DNA of 64,000 nt from Falsiroseomonas sp051860665 (GTDB taxonomy: Bacteria > Pseudomonadota > Alphaproteobacteria > Acetobacterales > Acetobacteraceae): NCBI RefSeq assembly GCF_051860665.1, contig NZ_JBHYDM010000009.1, forward strand, positions 1-64,000, in the 5' to 3' direction. Under the pieces are notes generated by a model, which was given only the letters and a program-made list of their open reading frames with translations, had not been told where the DNA came from and did no database searches. Made by a program: the position numbers and the translations under genes. Positions 33,613 to 41,920 of this stretch are shown here, one piece after another. Position 1 is the first letter of the stretch. Each line of letters opens with the position of its first letter.

Positions 33613-34358
33613 CCACGCTGGCCGCCATCCGCCACTCGCTGCGGACCTACTACGGCCCCGGCCGCGCCGCCGCGCTGGACGCGTTTCACGCGCGCTTCCT
33701 GGGCGCAGGAGAACGCGGCTTCGATATCGGCAGCCATGTCGGCGATCGCAGCGCGAGCTTCCTGCGGCTTGGCGCCCGCGCCTTGGCGGTGGAGCCGCAG
33801 CCGCGCCTGGCCCGCCTGATCCGCCTGCTGCACGGCCGCAGCCCCGGCTTCACCCTGGTCTCCACCCTGGTCGGCGCCGAACCCGGCACCGCCACCCTGC
33901 GCGTGAATTCGCGCAATCCCACGGTCGCCAGCGCCTCGCCCGATTTCATCGCCGCCGCCGCCGGCGCGGAGGGCTGGGAGGGCCAGGTCTGGGACACGGA
34001 GCTGACCCTGCCCGTCACCACCCTGGATGCCCTGGCCGCCGCCCACGGCGCGCCCGATTTCCTGAAGATCGACGTGGAGGGCTATGAGGCCGTGGCCCTT
34101 TCCGGCCTCTCTCGCGCCCCGCGCAGCCTCTCCTTCGAATTCACCACCATCCAGCGCGAAGTGGCCGCGCAATGCCTGGCGAAACTCGCATCCCTCGGAT
34201 ACCGGCACTTCAACGCCTGTCTGGGCGAAGGCATGGCCTTCGCCCACCCTGCCCCGATCCCGGCCGAGGCCATGGCCGCCTGGGTCGCCGCCCTGCCCCA
34301 CGCCGCCAATTCCGGCGATGTCTATGCCAGCCTGGAGCCCGCGCGGCTGATACCCTGA
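33609..34358 (+). CDS. FkbM-family methyltransferase
   Basis: 249-residue SAM-dependent O-methyltransferase of the FkbM group, common in glycan clusters. The SAM site is FDIGSHVGDRSASFLRLGA, the acidic motif LAVEPQPRLA, and FLKIDVEGYEAVALSGL is the defining FkbM signature. GTG start overlaps the previous stop, and the next gene follows after three bases. Likely target is a surface sugar or lipid-linked intermediate, given the neighbouring transferase. Confidence 0.9.
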   Translation: MTTLAAIRHSLRTYYGPGRAAALDAFHARFLGAGERGFDIGSHVGDRSASFLRLGARALAVEPQPRLARLIRLLHGRSPGFTLVSTLVGAEPGTATLRVNSRNPTVASASPDFIAAAAGAEGWEGQVWDTELTLPVTTLDALAAAHGAPDFLKIDVEGYEAVALSGLSRAPRSLSFEFTTIQREVAAQCLAKLASLGYRHFNACLGEGMAFAHPAPIPAEAMAAWVAALPHAANSGDVYASLEPARLIP

Positions 34359-34361
34359 CCG

Positions 34362-35414
34362 ATGCAATTCCATGCCCTGATCGAGCACCTGGCCTATGCC
34401 GCCGGTCTCGCCCTTCTCTCGGCCGCCGTGGTGCGGCTGATGATCGCCTTCCCGATCCTCGACACGCCGAACGGCCGCAGCGCGCACAAGACGCCGACGC
34501 CGCGCGGCGGGGGCCTCGGCGTGGTGCTGGCCTTCGTCACCGGCATGCTGGCGCTGTACCTGACCGCCCGCTTCGCCCGCATCGCCGAGACGCAGTTTCT
34601 GGGCGTCATCCTGGCCGCCGTGGCGATCGCCGCGGTCGCGCTGGTCGATGATGTCCGCAATCTCTCTGCAAAACTGCGGCTGGCGGCGCAGCTTGGCGCG
34701 GCGCTGGTGGCGGTGGGCAGCGGGCTGGTGATCTCGCGCCTCGCCCTGCCCTGGATCGGCGTGACCGATCTCGGTCTGCTCGGCATCCTGCTGACCCTGG
34801 TCTGGATCGTCGGCTGCACCAATGCGGTGAATTTCATGGATGGGCTGGACGGGCTGGTGGGCGGCACGCTGCTGATTGCGGCCGCGGCGCTCGCGTTGAT
34901 CGCGGCCTTGCAGGGCGGCTGGTTCGTCTATGCCGCCGCCCTGTTCCTGGCCGCCGGCTTCGCCGGCTTCCTGCCCTTCAACCTGCACCCGGCGCGCATC
35001 TTCATGGGCGATGTCGGCAGCCAGTTTTCCGGCTTCATGTTTGCCACGCTGGCGGTCGCCGCCGCCCGCTTCGATGGGCAGCAGGTTTCCTTCCTCATCG
35101 TGCCGCTGCTGATCTTCGGCCTGCTCTTCGATGCCGGCTTCACCCTCGCCCGCCGCGCGCTGATGCGCGAGAAGCTGGCCGAGGGCCACCGCACCCATCT
35201 GTATCAGCTGGCGCAGCGCGCCGGCGTGCCGACCCGTGCGGTGGCCGCCGTGCATTGGGGTTTCGCGATCTTCCACGCCGGGCTGGCGCTGCTGTTCCTG
35301 GACATGTCGCCGGGCGCGAAGCCGCTGGTGGTGCTGCCGGCGCTGGCCGTGCAGGGCGCCTGGCTCGCCTATGTGATGCGCCGGATGCGTGTCGCCGGCC
35401 TCGGCTGGCGCTGA
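34362..35414 (+). CDS. MraY/WecA-family phospho-sugar transferase
   Basis: 350-residue polytopic membrane enzyme that moves a phospho-sugar from a UDP-sugar to a polyprenyl phosphate, starting glycan synthesis. Ten or so helices; the cytoplasmic motifs are LVDDVRNLSAK (acidic pair), NAVNFMDGLDGLVGG with the catalytic Asp residues, GDVGS, and GHRTHLYQ for uracil binding. The pattern is closer to WecA-type initiators than to MraY. Together with the CapD-like gene and FkbM gene it points to an O-antigen or exopolysaccharide function. Confidence 0.93.
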   Translation: MQFHALIEHLAYAAGLALLSAAVVRLMIAFPILDTPNGRSAHKTPTPRGGGLGVVLAFVTGMLALYLTARFARIAETQFLGVILAAVAIAAVALVDDVRNLSAKLRLAAQLGAALVAVGSGLVISRLALPWIGVTDLGLLGILLTLVWIVGCTNAVNFMDGLDGLVGGTLLIAAAALALIAALQGGWFVYAAALFLAAGFAGFLPFNLHPARIFMGDVGSQFSGFMFATLAVAAARFDGQQVSFLIVPLLIFGLLFDAGFTLARRALMREKLAEGHRTHLYQLAQRAGVPTRAVAAVHWGFAIFHAGLALLFLDMSPGAKPLVVLPALAVQGAWLAYVMRRMRVAGLGWR

Positions 35415-35420
35415 GGCGCT

Positions 35421-36029
35421 TCAGCGCGCCGCGATGGTCACCGCCGCGCCCGCCATCACCGTGGCGCCGCCGCGATTCATCCACCGCATCGCGCCAGGCG
35501 AGGTGAACAGCCGCCGCGCCCGCGCTGCCACCAGGGCATAGCCCAGCAGGACGCCCGAGCAGACCAGCACGATCACCAGCGCCAGCTCGCCAAAGCCCAG
35601 AAGCGTGAGTCCGCCGAGATCCACCACCGTCGGCAGCAGGGCGAAGAAGAACATCATCGCCTTCGGATTGCCGAGGTTGACCATCAGCCCCGCCAAAAAC
35701 ATCCGCCCCGCATCCGCCGCGACCGGCGGCGCCGAGAGCGGCCGGATCGGCGCCCGCCACAGCTTCCAGGCGAGGAACAGGAGATAGGCGGCGCCGGCAT
35801 AGCGGATCGCCTCGAACAACCCGCCGAGCGAGGCGGCGAGCAGCGCCAGCCCGGTCGCCGCCAGGGTGAACCAGGTGAGCGCCGCCACCACCACGCCCGC
35901 GACGAAGGCCGGTGCCCCGTCAAAACCCTGCGCCAGGACGCGGGCGATCAGCGCCGTGACGCTGGGGCCCGGCAGCACCAGCACCGCGAGATAGGCGGCC
36001 GCGAAGACCAGCAGGGAGGAGAGGGCCAT
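35421..36029 (-). CDS. LysE-family exporter
   Basis: 202-residue inner-membrane protein with about six helices of the LysE/RhtB type, which export amino acids, small metabolites or sometimes metals. VLPGPSVTALI is the family's N-terminal signature, and NLGNPKAMMFFFALLP the conserved central motif. The ATG at 36029 lies four bases after the stop of the PadR regulator, so both are likely in one transcript. Confidence 0.92.
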   Translation of the reverse strand: MALSSLLVFAAAYLAVLVLPGPSVTALIARVLAQGFDGAPAFVAGVVVAALTWFTLAATGLALLAASLGGLFEAIRYAGAAYLLFLAWKLWRAPIRPLSAPPVAADAGRMFLAGLMVNLGNPKAMMFFFALLPTVVDLGGLTLLGFGELALVIVLVCSGVLLGYALVAARARRLFTSPGAMRWMNRGGATVMAGAAVTIAAR

Positions 36030-36033
36030 CGCC

Positions 36034-36627
36034 TCAGCTCCGCTCGATCGCGAGGGCGGCGGCGTCCAGCGCCTCCGTGATGCTGCGCAGCTGCGCCGCA
36101 TCCAGCGGGCCGCGCGCCAGGCGCAGGCGCAGGGCGAGCTTGAGGTTCTCGGTCGCGCGCATCAGCTCCGGCCGCGGCCCGCCATGCGCCGCGCGCACCG
36201 CCTGCATCCGCGCCAGCGCGGCATCCACCGCCGGCTGGTTGGCGGCGAGCCAGGCGCGCCCCTCCTCGGTGATGGCATAGAGCTTCTTGCCCGCGCCCTC
36301 CGCCACCGTGGCATGGCCCAGCTCCTCCAGCATGGTCAGCGTCGGGTAGATCACGCCGGGGCTGGGGCTGTAGGTGCCGGCGGCGCGATCCTCGATCTCC
36401 TTGATCAGCTCATAGCCATGGCGCGGCTGCTCCGCGACCAGGGCGGCGACGACCAGGCGCAGCTCGCCATGGTCGAAAAGCCGGCCGGAGCGTCCGCCGC
36501 CCGGGCCGCCGCGCATGCGGCCATGGCCGCGGCCGAAATGGTGCCCATGGGTGGCGTCGTCCCCCCGGGCGAAGCGCCGGCCGTGGCCCTGGTGGGGGTG
36601 GCCGGCGCCGTGATGTCGATGATGCAT
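36034..36627 (-). CDS. PadR-family regulator with His-rich N-terminus (YqjI-like)
   Basis: 197-residue transcription factor. The first 45 residues are packed with His, Gly and Arg (MHHRHHGAGHPHQGHG and more), then comes a PadR winged helix: ELRLVVAALVAEQPRHGYELIKEIEDR, quoted in parts, with SPSPGVIYPTLTMLEELGH, and a C-terminal dimerisation helix. The layout equals that of E. coli YqjI, a nickel-responsive repressor whose His-rich arm binds metal. ATG 36627 has GGAGAAG upstream. A palindromic operator sits just before it. Metal sensing here is inferred. Confidence 0.9.
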   Translation of the reverse strand: MHHRHHGAGHPHQGHGRRFARGDDATHGHHFGRGHGRMRGGPGGGRSGRLFDHGELRLVVAALVAEQPRHGYELIKEIEDRAAGTYSPSPGVIYPTLTMLEELGHATVAEGAGKKLYAITEEGRAWLAANQPAVDAALARMQAVRAAHGGPRPELMRATENLKLALRLRLARGPLDAAQLRSITEALDAAALAIERS

Positions 36628-36646
36628 GGTCTTCTCCGTAGCAGTT

Positions 36647-36675
36647 TCGATGTATCGGAAAGACAGATATATCGA
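36647..36675. promoter_or_regulatory. Candidate operator of the PadR regulator
   Basis: TCGATGTATC (36647-36656) and GATATATCGA (36666-36675) form an inverted repeat with one mismatch and a 9-base spacer, 20 bases upstream of the PadR start codon in unusually AT-rich sequence. Self-repression is the usual mode in this family. Confidence 0.6.
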
Positions 36676-36710
36676 GACTGCCTCGGGTTCAAGCCGCCGC
36701 CAGGGATTTT

Positions 36711-37040
36711 TCAGCCGCCGCCGCAGCGGAAGGGCACGAAGCTGCTCGCCGTACCCGCATTCATCGCCGCGATGGTCATGGCATCCGCCAGCGCCAGTTC
36801 CTCCGGCGAGCGGGGACAGACCTCCACGCGGGACCGGCAATGCGACGCCAGGAAGGCCGCGTGCCGGTCAAGGAACTCCGCGCTGAGCCCGGCCTGGCCG
36901 AAGCGTGCCAGCGCCTGCGGCCAGATCTCGGCGTAGCGGGCGCATTTCTCGGCGTTCCAGTCGCGCGAGGCCAGCGCCTGGGCCTGGGCCGGCGCCGCCA
37001 GAAGCAGCAGGGCGGCGGCGACCAGCAGGCCCCGCCGCAT
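36711..37040 (-). CDS. Small periplasmic protein with four cysteines
   Basis: 109-residue protein with a signal peptide (MRRGLLVAAALLLLAAPAQAQA, cleavage after AQA) and a mature part of about 88 residues containing four Cys at positions suited for two disulfides, near CARYAEIW, HCRSRVEVC and FRCGGG. Its ATG overlaps the TRAP permease stop by one base (TGATG), so it is probably expressed with the transporter. I do not recognise a family. Confidence 0.8.
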   Translation of the reverse strand: MRRGLLVAAALLLLAAPAQAQALASRDWNAEKCARYAEIWPQALARFGQAGLSAEFLDRHAAFLASHCRSRVEVCPRSPEELALADAMTIAAMNAGTASSFVPFRCGGG

Positions 37041-39046
37041 CACGCGACGCGGCCGCGCCATTGCAGGCCGATCAGCGCCAGCCCCAGCACCATCCCGATC
37101 AGATGCGGATAGGGCAGGATGCCCGGCGCCACCGCATCCAGCACCGCCGGAAACACCATCAGCAGCCCGGCCACCACCAGCCCCGCCCGCTCCAGCCCCG
37201 TCAGCGCGCGCACCAGAAACCCCTGGCAGGCGGCGGCCAGCGCGGCCAGGCCCACGGTGGCCAGCAGTGTCTGCCAGACCACGTCCAGCCAGGTCATGCC
37301 CTCCCGGAAATTCATCAGCAGGCCGACGCCCTCCGGGTCCGTCACGAAGACGAAGGGCAGCACGAAGGCGGGCAGGGTGTATTTCCAGGCCTGCAGCGTG
37401 GTGCGGTAGGGCCCGGCGCCGGTGATGGCCGCGGCGGCGAAGGGCGAGAGCGCGGTCGGCGGCGAGACCTCGCTCAGCACCGCGTAGTAGAAGACGAACA
37501 TATGCGCGGCATAATCCGGCACGCCCAGCTTGATCAGCGCCGGCGCCGCGACCACCGCGCAGATGATGTAGCTGGCCGTCACCGGCACCGCGAGGCCGAT
37601 GATCCAGACGATCAGCGCCGTATAGAGCGCCGTCACCACCACCGATCCGCCCGCCGCCTGGATCGCGATATCGGAGAATTTCAGCCCGAGCCCGGTCAGC
37701 GTGATGACGCCCACGATGATGCCCGCCGCCGCGCAGGTCGCCGCGATCCCCACCGCCTGGATCGCGCCCGAGGCCAGCGTCGCCAGCAGTTTTCGGGGCC
37801 ACAGCGCCTCGCTCGGGCGGATGAAGGACAGCATGACCGCGACGATCATGGCATAGAGCACGGCGAGCGTCGCCGAATAGCCCATCACCATGAAGACGAT
37901 GATCGCGACGAGCGAGGAGAAGTGGAACCCGTATTTCCGCAGCATGGCGGGAATCGGCTCCACCTGGATCGCATCGTCCGGCACCGCATGGCCGGCCGCC
38001 GCCAGCCGCCGCTGGTCCAGCTCCACCATGAAGAGCAGCGAGGCGTAGTAGAGGCAGGTCGGGATGATCGCCATCTTGATGACGTCGAGGTAGCCGATGT
38101 TCAGGTACTCGGCGATCAGGAAGGCGGCCGCGCCCAGCACGGGCGGCGAGATGATGGCGCCCAGCCCGCCCGCCGCCAGCAGCCCGCCCGCATCATCCGG
38201 CCGGTAGCCCACGCGCTTCATCATCGGCCAGGCGACCGTGCCCAGCGTGACGGTGGTGGCCACGCCCGAGCCCGAGGGACCGCCCAGCAGGAAGGAGGAC
38301 AGCACCACCGTGCGCCCCGCGCTGGCCGTCTTGCCGCCCGTGGCCGCGAAGGAGAAATCGACGAAGAACTTCCCCGCCCCCGTCGCCTGCAGGATGGCGC
38401 CGTAGATGGTGAAGAGGATGATCAAGGTCGCGGACACATCGATGGCGGAACCGAAGATGCCGTCGAGGCCGATGGTCAGGTGCGGGATCATCCGCTCGCT
38501 GTCATAGCCCTGGTGCTGCCAGGGCGGCGGCAGGTGGTTGCCGAAGAAGCCGTAGAGCAGGAACAGGATGGCGACGCAGGGCATCACCGGCCCCGTGGCG
38601 CGCCGGGCCACTTCCAGCACCAGGCCCACCATCAGCCAGCCGACCACGAGGTCCATCGGCTCGGGGAAGATGGCGCGGTCCTGCAGGTCGTCGCCGCCGG
38701 TCACCATGTACCAGATGACGTAGAAGCCTGCCGCCGCCAGTGCGACGTCCCACACCATCAGCCGGTGGCGAAACCGCCGCGCCGCCGGGAACAGGAGGAA
38801 GCCGAGCACGAGCGTGAAGCCGACATGCACGAAGCGCAGCGTCGTCGTCGGCACGATGTCCCAGGCGGCCCAGAGATGGAACAGGCTCATCGCCAGCGCC
38901 AGCCCGGTGCCGAGGAAGCCGAGCCAGCCCGTAAAGTTGTTGAGGCTGCCCTCCTCCTCCTCGATCAGCGCCTCGACGCGCGCGGCGGTGGCTTCATCGA
39001 GGGCGCCGGGGGCGACCTCCGGCGGCAGGTTGCGATGCGTGTTCAC
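37040..39046 (-). CDS. TAXI-type TRAP transporter, fused permease
   Basis: 668-residue inner-membrane protein that fuses the small (DctQ-like) and large (DctM-like) permease subunits. About 17-18 helices; conserved parts include GGPSGSGVATTVTLG, AAGGLGAIISPPVLGAAAF, and near the end SEVSPPTALSPFAAAAITGA. GTG 39046 begins the conserved cytoplasmic arm; a longer reading upstream runs through the binding-protein gene and is not real. Pairs with the TAXI binding protein 89 bases upstream. Confidence 0.94.
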   Translation of the reverse strand: MNTHRNLPPEVAPGALDEATAARVEALIEEEEGSLNNFTGWLGFLGTGLALAMSLFHLWAAWDIVPTTTLRFVHVGFTLVLGFLLFPAARRFRHRLMVWDVALAAAGFYVIWYMVTGGDDLQDRAIFPEPMDLVVGWLMVGLVLEVARRATGPVMPCVAILFLLYGFFGNHLPPPWQHQGYDSERMIPHLTIGLDGIFGSAIDVSATLIILFTIYGAILQATGAGKFFVDFSFAATGGKTASAGRTVVLSSFLLGGPSGSGVATTVTLGTVAWPMMKRVGYRPDDAGGLLAAGGLGAIISPPVLGAAAFLIAEYLNIGYLDVIKMAIIPTCLYYASLLFMVELDQRRLAAAGHAVPDDAIQVEPIPAMLRKYGFHFSSLVAIIVFMVMGYSATLAVLYAMIVAVMLSFIRPSEALWPRKLLATLASGAIQAVGIAATCAAAGIIVGVITLTGLGLKFSDIAIQAAGGSVVVTALYTALIVWIIGLAVPVTASYIICAVVAAPALIKLGVPDYAAHMFVFYYAVLSEVSPPTALSPFAAAAITGAGPYRTTLQAWKYTLPAFVLPFVFVTDPEGVGLLMNFREGMTWLDVVWQTLLATVGLAALAAACQGFLVRALTGLERAGLVVAGLLMVFPAVLDAVAPGILPYPHLIGMVLGLALIGLQWRGRVA

Positions 39047-39135
39047 GGATGCGCGGCTCCGGCAGGTCGCGACGACGAAAAGCCGGGGATGGCGGCGCGG
39101 CCATCCCCGGCGGAGAATGCGGCAGGCGCCAGGCC

Positions 39136-40116
39136 TCAGGCCAGCGTCGCGCCCTGGGCCTTCCAGAAGGTCTCCGCCGCCGGGTGCCAGGGCACGCCGG
39201 CCGCCGCGGACTTCTGCACCTCGAGCGTGAAGTCGCGCGCCGCGGAATGCACCTGCGCCCAGTCGGTGCGGTGGCTCCACATCACGTTCAGGATCCTGGT
39301 CGCCATGTCGGCGGACATGTCCTCCCGCACGCCGACGATATTGGCGACCGACATCTGCTTGTTCGGCCGCGTCTGGCCGGGATAGGCGCCGGCCGGGATC
39401 TCCTCGGGGAAATAGACGGGGCCGTATTTCTCCACGATCGCCGGGATGAATTCGTGGTGGTCGATCAGCACCAGCTGCACGCCGGGCGAGGCGCCGAGAT
39501 CCGTGATCGCGCTGGTCGGATAGCCGGAGACGAAGAAATAGGCGTCGAGCTTGCCGTCCTTGATGGCATTGGTGCTCTCCGCCGGGGACAGCCGCTCGCG
39601 GGCGCGAAAATCATTGTCGCGGTGCAGGCCGGCGGCCTCGATCAGCCGCAGCGCCATCACCTCGGTGGCGGAGCCCGGCGCGCCGGTGGAGATGCGCTTG
39701 CCCTTCAGGTCCGACATTTTCGTGATGCCGGTGGAGGCCACGGTCACCACCTGCATGCGGTTGGTGTAGAGCACCGCCAGCGCCCGCACCGGGACCGGGC
39801 GGCCGCGGAAGCGGTCATTGCCGCGCACCGCATCCACCGCCGCATCCACCTGGCTGATCACCATGCCGACGCGATTGGCGCCCAGCAGCTGCAGATTGGC
39901 GACGGAGCCGCCGGTGACCTCGACCGTCGCGGACATGCCCGGGATATCGCGCGAGAGGTAGTTCGCCAGCGCGCCGCCGAGCGGATAGTAGACGCCGCCC
40001 GTGGTGCCGGTGGCGATCGCCATCTGCGTCGCGGTCTGGGCCCGGGCCAGGCCCGGCAAGGCGAGGGCGGCAACAGCGCCGGCGCCGAGGGCACGGCGCC
40101 CCATGATGAAGCTCAT
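39136..40116 (-). CDS. TAXI-family TRAP solute-binding protein
   Basis: 326-residue periplasmic protein. The N-terminus MSFIMGRRALGAGAVAALAL with LARAQT is an export signal. The mature protein has IATGTTGGVYYPLGGALANYL, the TAXI family signature, followed by the SVANLQLLGANRVGMVISQ and TGAPGSATEVMAL motifs. Ligands of this family include glutamate and other dicarboxylates, but the ligand here is unknown. An ATG at 40134 is an alternative start. It opens the transporter operon with the fused permease. Confidence 0.94.
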   Translation of the reverse strand: MSFIMGRRALGAGAVAALALPGLARAQTATQMAIATGTTGGVYYPLGGALANYLSRDIPGMSATVEVTGGSVANLQLLGANRVGMVISQVDAAVDAVRGNDRFRGRPVPVRALAVLYTNRMQVVTVASTGITKMSDLKGKRISTGAPGSATEVMALRLIEAAGLHRDNDFRARERLSPAESTNAIKDGKLDAYFFVSGYPTSAITDLGASPGVQLVLIDHHEFIPAIVEKYGPVYFPEEIPAGAYPGQTRPNKQMSVANIVGVREDMSADMATRILNVMWSHRTDWAQVHSAARDFTLEVQKSAAAGVPWHPAAETFWKAQGATLA

Positions 40117-40195
40117 CTTCCCATTTCTCCCCATTCGTATTCTTGGACTGTCCACAGCCATACAGCCGCCCCGGCGGATGGGAAAGAGTGGAGAT

Positions 40196-40209
40196 TTGAC
40201 TTGCATCAA
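40196..40209. promoter_or_regulatory. Fnr/FixK-like binding site
   Basis: TTGACTTGCATCAA has perfect TTGA-N6-TCAA half-sites, the anaerobox pattern of Fnr and FixK in alphaproteobacteria. It lies in the 158-base gap between the TAXI binding-protein start and the CBS/BON gene, centred about 72 bases before the latter's start. It may respond to low oxygen. Confidence 0.6.
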
Positions 40210-40274
40210 GGTGGCCGTGGCGGCGCGCGCTTAACCTTTTCTCCATCGTCGTGATGATGATGGAGAAACAGGCC

Positions 40275-40973
40275 ATGACCCGCCTTTCCGCCCGCGACCT
40301 GATGACTGCCGAGGTGCTGACCGTGCCCCCGGCCACCCCCGTGATGTCCATCGCCCGCCTGCTCGCCGAACGGGGGATTTCCGCCGTGCCGGTGCTGGAT
40401 GGCGCGGGCAAGCTGCTGGGCATCGTCACCGAGGCGGACCTGATCCGCCGCCTGGCCGGGGAGAGCGACCACCCCACCTCCTGGCTCGCCAGCCTGTTCA
40501 GCAATGCCGAGCGCGATGCCGAACGCTATGCGCGCACCCACGGCGCCACGGCGGCGGATGTGATGACGAGCGAGCCGGTCTGCGTTGGCCCCGACACGCC
40601 GGCGGCCGAGGTCGCCCACCTGCTGGAGGATCGCAAGATCCGCCGCGTACTGGTGACGCAGGACGGAAGGCTGCTCGGCCTCGTCTCCCGCGCCGACCTG
40701 CTGCGCGCGCTGGTGGCGCCGACGCAGGAGGCGCTGGAGCTTTCCGACGACCGGATCCGCACCGCGGTGATCGCCGCGATCCGCAAGCAGCCCTGGGCGG
40801 ACACCTTCTACACGCTGATCGACGTGAAGGACGGGGTGGTGGAGATCAGCGGCTTCAGCCGCAGCGCGGAGGTGCAGCGCGCGCTGCGCGTGCTGGCGGA
40901 GAATGTGCCGGGCGTGAAGGGCGTGCAGGACAAGACCCAGCCCATGCCGGTCTATCTCTTCGCGGCCGGGTAG
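40275..40973 (+). CDS. CBS-domain pair with C-terminal BON domain
   Basis: 232-residue cytoplasmic protein. Two CBS repeats (about residues 4-60 and 92-145) with MTAEVLTVPPATPVMSIA and MTSEPVCVGPDTPAAEVA, each followed by LLGIVTEADL or LLGLVSRADL, bind adenine nucleotides in other proteins. A BON-like domain follows (about 155-225). ATG 40275 has GGAG nine bases upstream; earlier ATGs (40254, 40257, 40260) lie in or before that site. Such proteins are often induced by low oxygen, which fits the Fnr/FixK-like box. Overlaps the next gene's 3' end by 22 bases. Confidence 0.9.
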   Translation: MTRLSARDLMTAEVLTVPPATPVMSIARLLAERGISAVPVLDGAGKLLGIVTEADLIRRLAGESDHPTSWLASLFSNAERDAERYARTHGATAADVMTSEPVCVGPDTPAAEVAHLLEDRKIRRVLVTQDGRLLGLVSRADLLRALVAPTQEALELSDDRIRTAVIAAIRKQPWADTFYTLIDVKDGVVEISGFSRSAEVQRALRVLAENVPGVKGVQDKTQPMPVYLFAAG

Positions 40974-41920
40974 ATCCGCGTCGCCCCGAATCCCGGCACG
41001 CCGAAAGCCTCCTGGGCCACCCCGTGCCGGGCCCTGGCCGCCTCCAGCATCACCGCAGGCTCCTCGATCGGCTCGTCCGTCAGGCGGAAGAAGGTGCCGA
41101 AGTGCATGGCGAGGCTGGCGCGCGCGCCGCAGGCGAGATGCGCCAGCACCGCCTCCTCCGGATCCATGTGCTGGGTGCGCATGAACCAGCGCGGCGCATA
41201 GGCCCCGATGGGGATCAGCGCGAGATCGATCCTGCCGAAGCGTCGCCCGATTTCGGCAAAGTGCGGGCACCAGCCGGAATCGCCGGCGAAATAGACCGTG
41301 GCGCCATCGGGCGCCTGGATGACGAAGCCGCCCCACAGCGCGCGGTTGCGGTCGAAGGGCGTGCGCGCCGAGAAATGCTGCGCGGGCACATAGGTGATGC
41401 GCAGCCCCGCCACCTCCGCGCTGTCCCACCAATCCATCTCCCGCGGTGCCCGCAGCCCGGCCTTGGCCAGCAGGCGGCCGGTGCCGAGCGAGGTGAGGGA
41501 GGGCGGGGACCAGTGCGCCTGCACGCGCTTCAGCGTGGCCAGGTCGCAATGGTCGTAGTGGTTGTGGCTGACCAGCAGCAGGTCCACGCCGCGCAGCGCC
41601 GCCAGCGCCTGGCCGGGCGCGCGAACCCGCCGGGGGCCGGCGAAGGGTAGCGGGCTGGCGCGCGGCGACCAGACGGGGTCGATGAGCACCGCCACGCCGC
41701 CGATCTGCACCAGCCAGCTGGCATGGCCGATGAAGGTGGCGCCGATCTGGCCCGGCGGCAGCCGCGGGGGCGGCGGCTGCGGCGGGTCCGTGATCCAGCG
41801 CGGCCAGGGTGCCACCCGGCGCCCGCGATACCAGCGCAGGACATCGCGCGGCCCGTGATCCACATCGCTGTGCAGATTGACGAAGCGGCCATCCACGCGG
41901 CGCGACGCAAAATCGCTCAC
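40952..41920 (-). CDS. Metallo-beta-lactamase-fold hydrolase (NAPE-PLD/UlaG-like)
   Basis: 322-residue hydrolase. The metal site is SHNHYDHCD (H-x-H-x-D-H variant), with a later His in VPAQHFSAR, Asp in YFAGDSGWCP and a His in LAMHFGTFF. TFIGHASWLVQI is the opening strand typical of the N-acyl-phosphatidylethanolamine phospholipase D and UlaG group. GTG 41920 overlaps the MFS gene stop (GTGA). It would act in the cytoplasm, since there is no signal peptide. Substrate unknown. Confidence 0.9.
   Translation of the reverse strand: MSDFASRRVDGRFVNLHSDVDHGPRDVLRWYRGRRVAPWPRWITDPPQPPPPRLPPGQIGATFIGHASWLVQIGGVAVLIDPVWSPRASPLPFAGPRRVRAPGQALAALRGVDLLLVSHNHYDHCDLATLKRVQAHWSPPSLTSLGTGRLLAKAGLRAPREMDWWDSAEVAGLRITYVPAQHFSARTPFDRNRALWGGFVIQAPDGATVYFAGDSGWCPHFAEIGRRFGRIDLALIPIGAYAPRWFMRTQHMDPEEAVLAHLACGARASLAMHFGTFFRLTDEPIEEPAVMLEAARARHGVAQEAFGVPGFGATRIYPAAKR

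Noticed and set aside
36541..36627. The His-rich start of the PadR protein as a mistranslated non-coding stretch
   Set aside because: A ribosome site precedes ATG 36627, and His-rich arms are known in YqjI-type regulators, so it is kept as coding.
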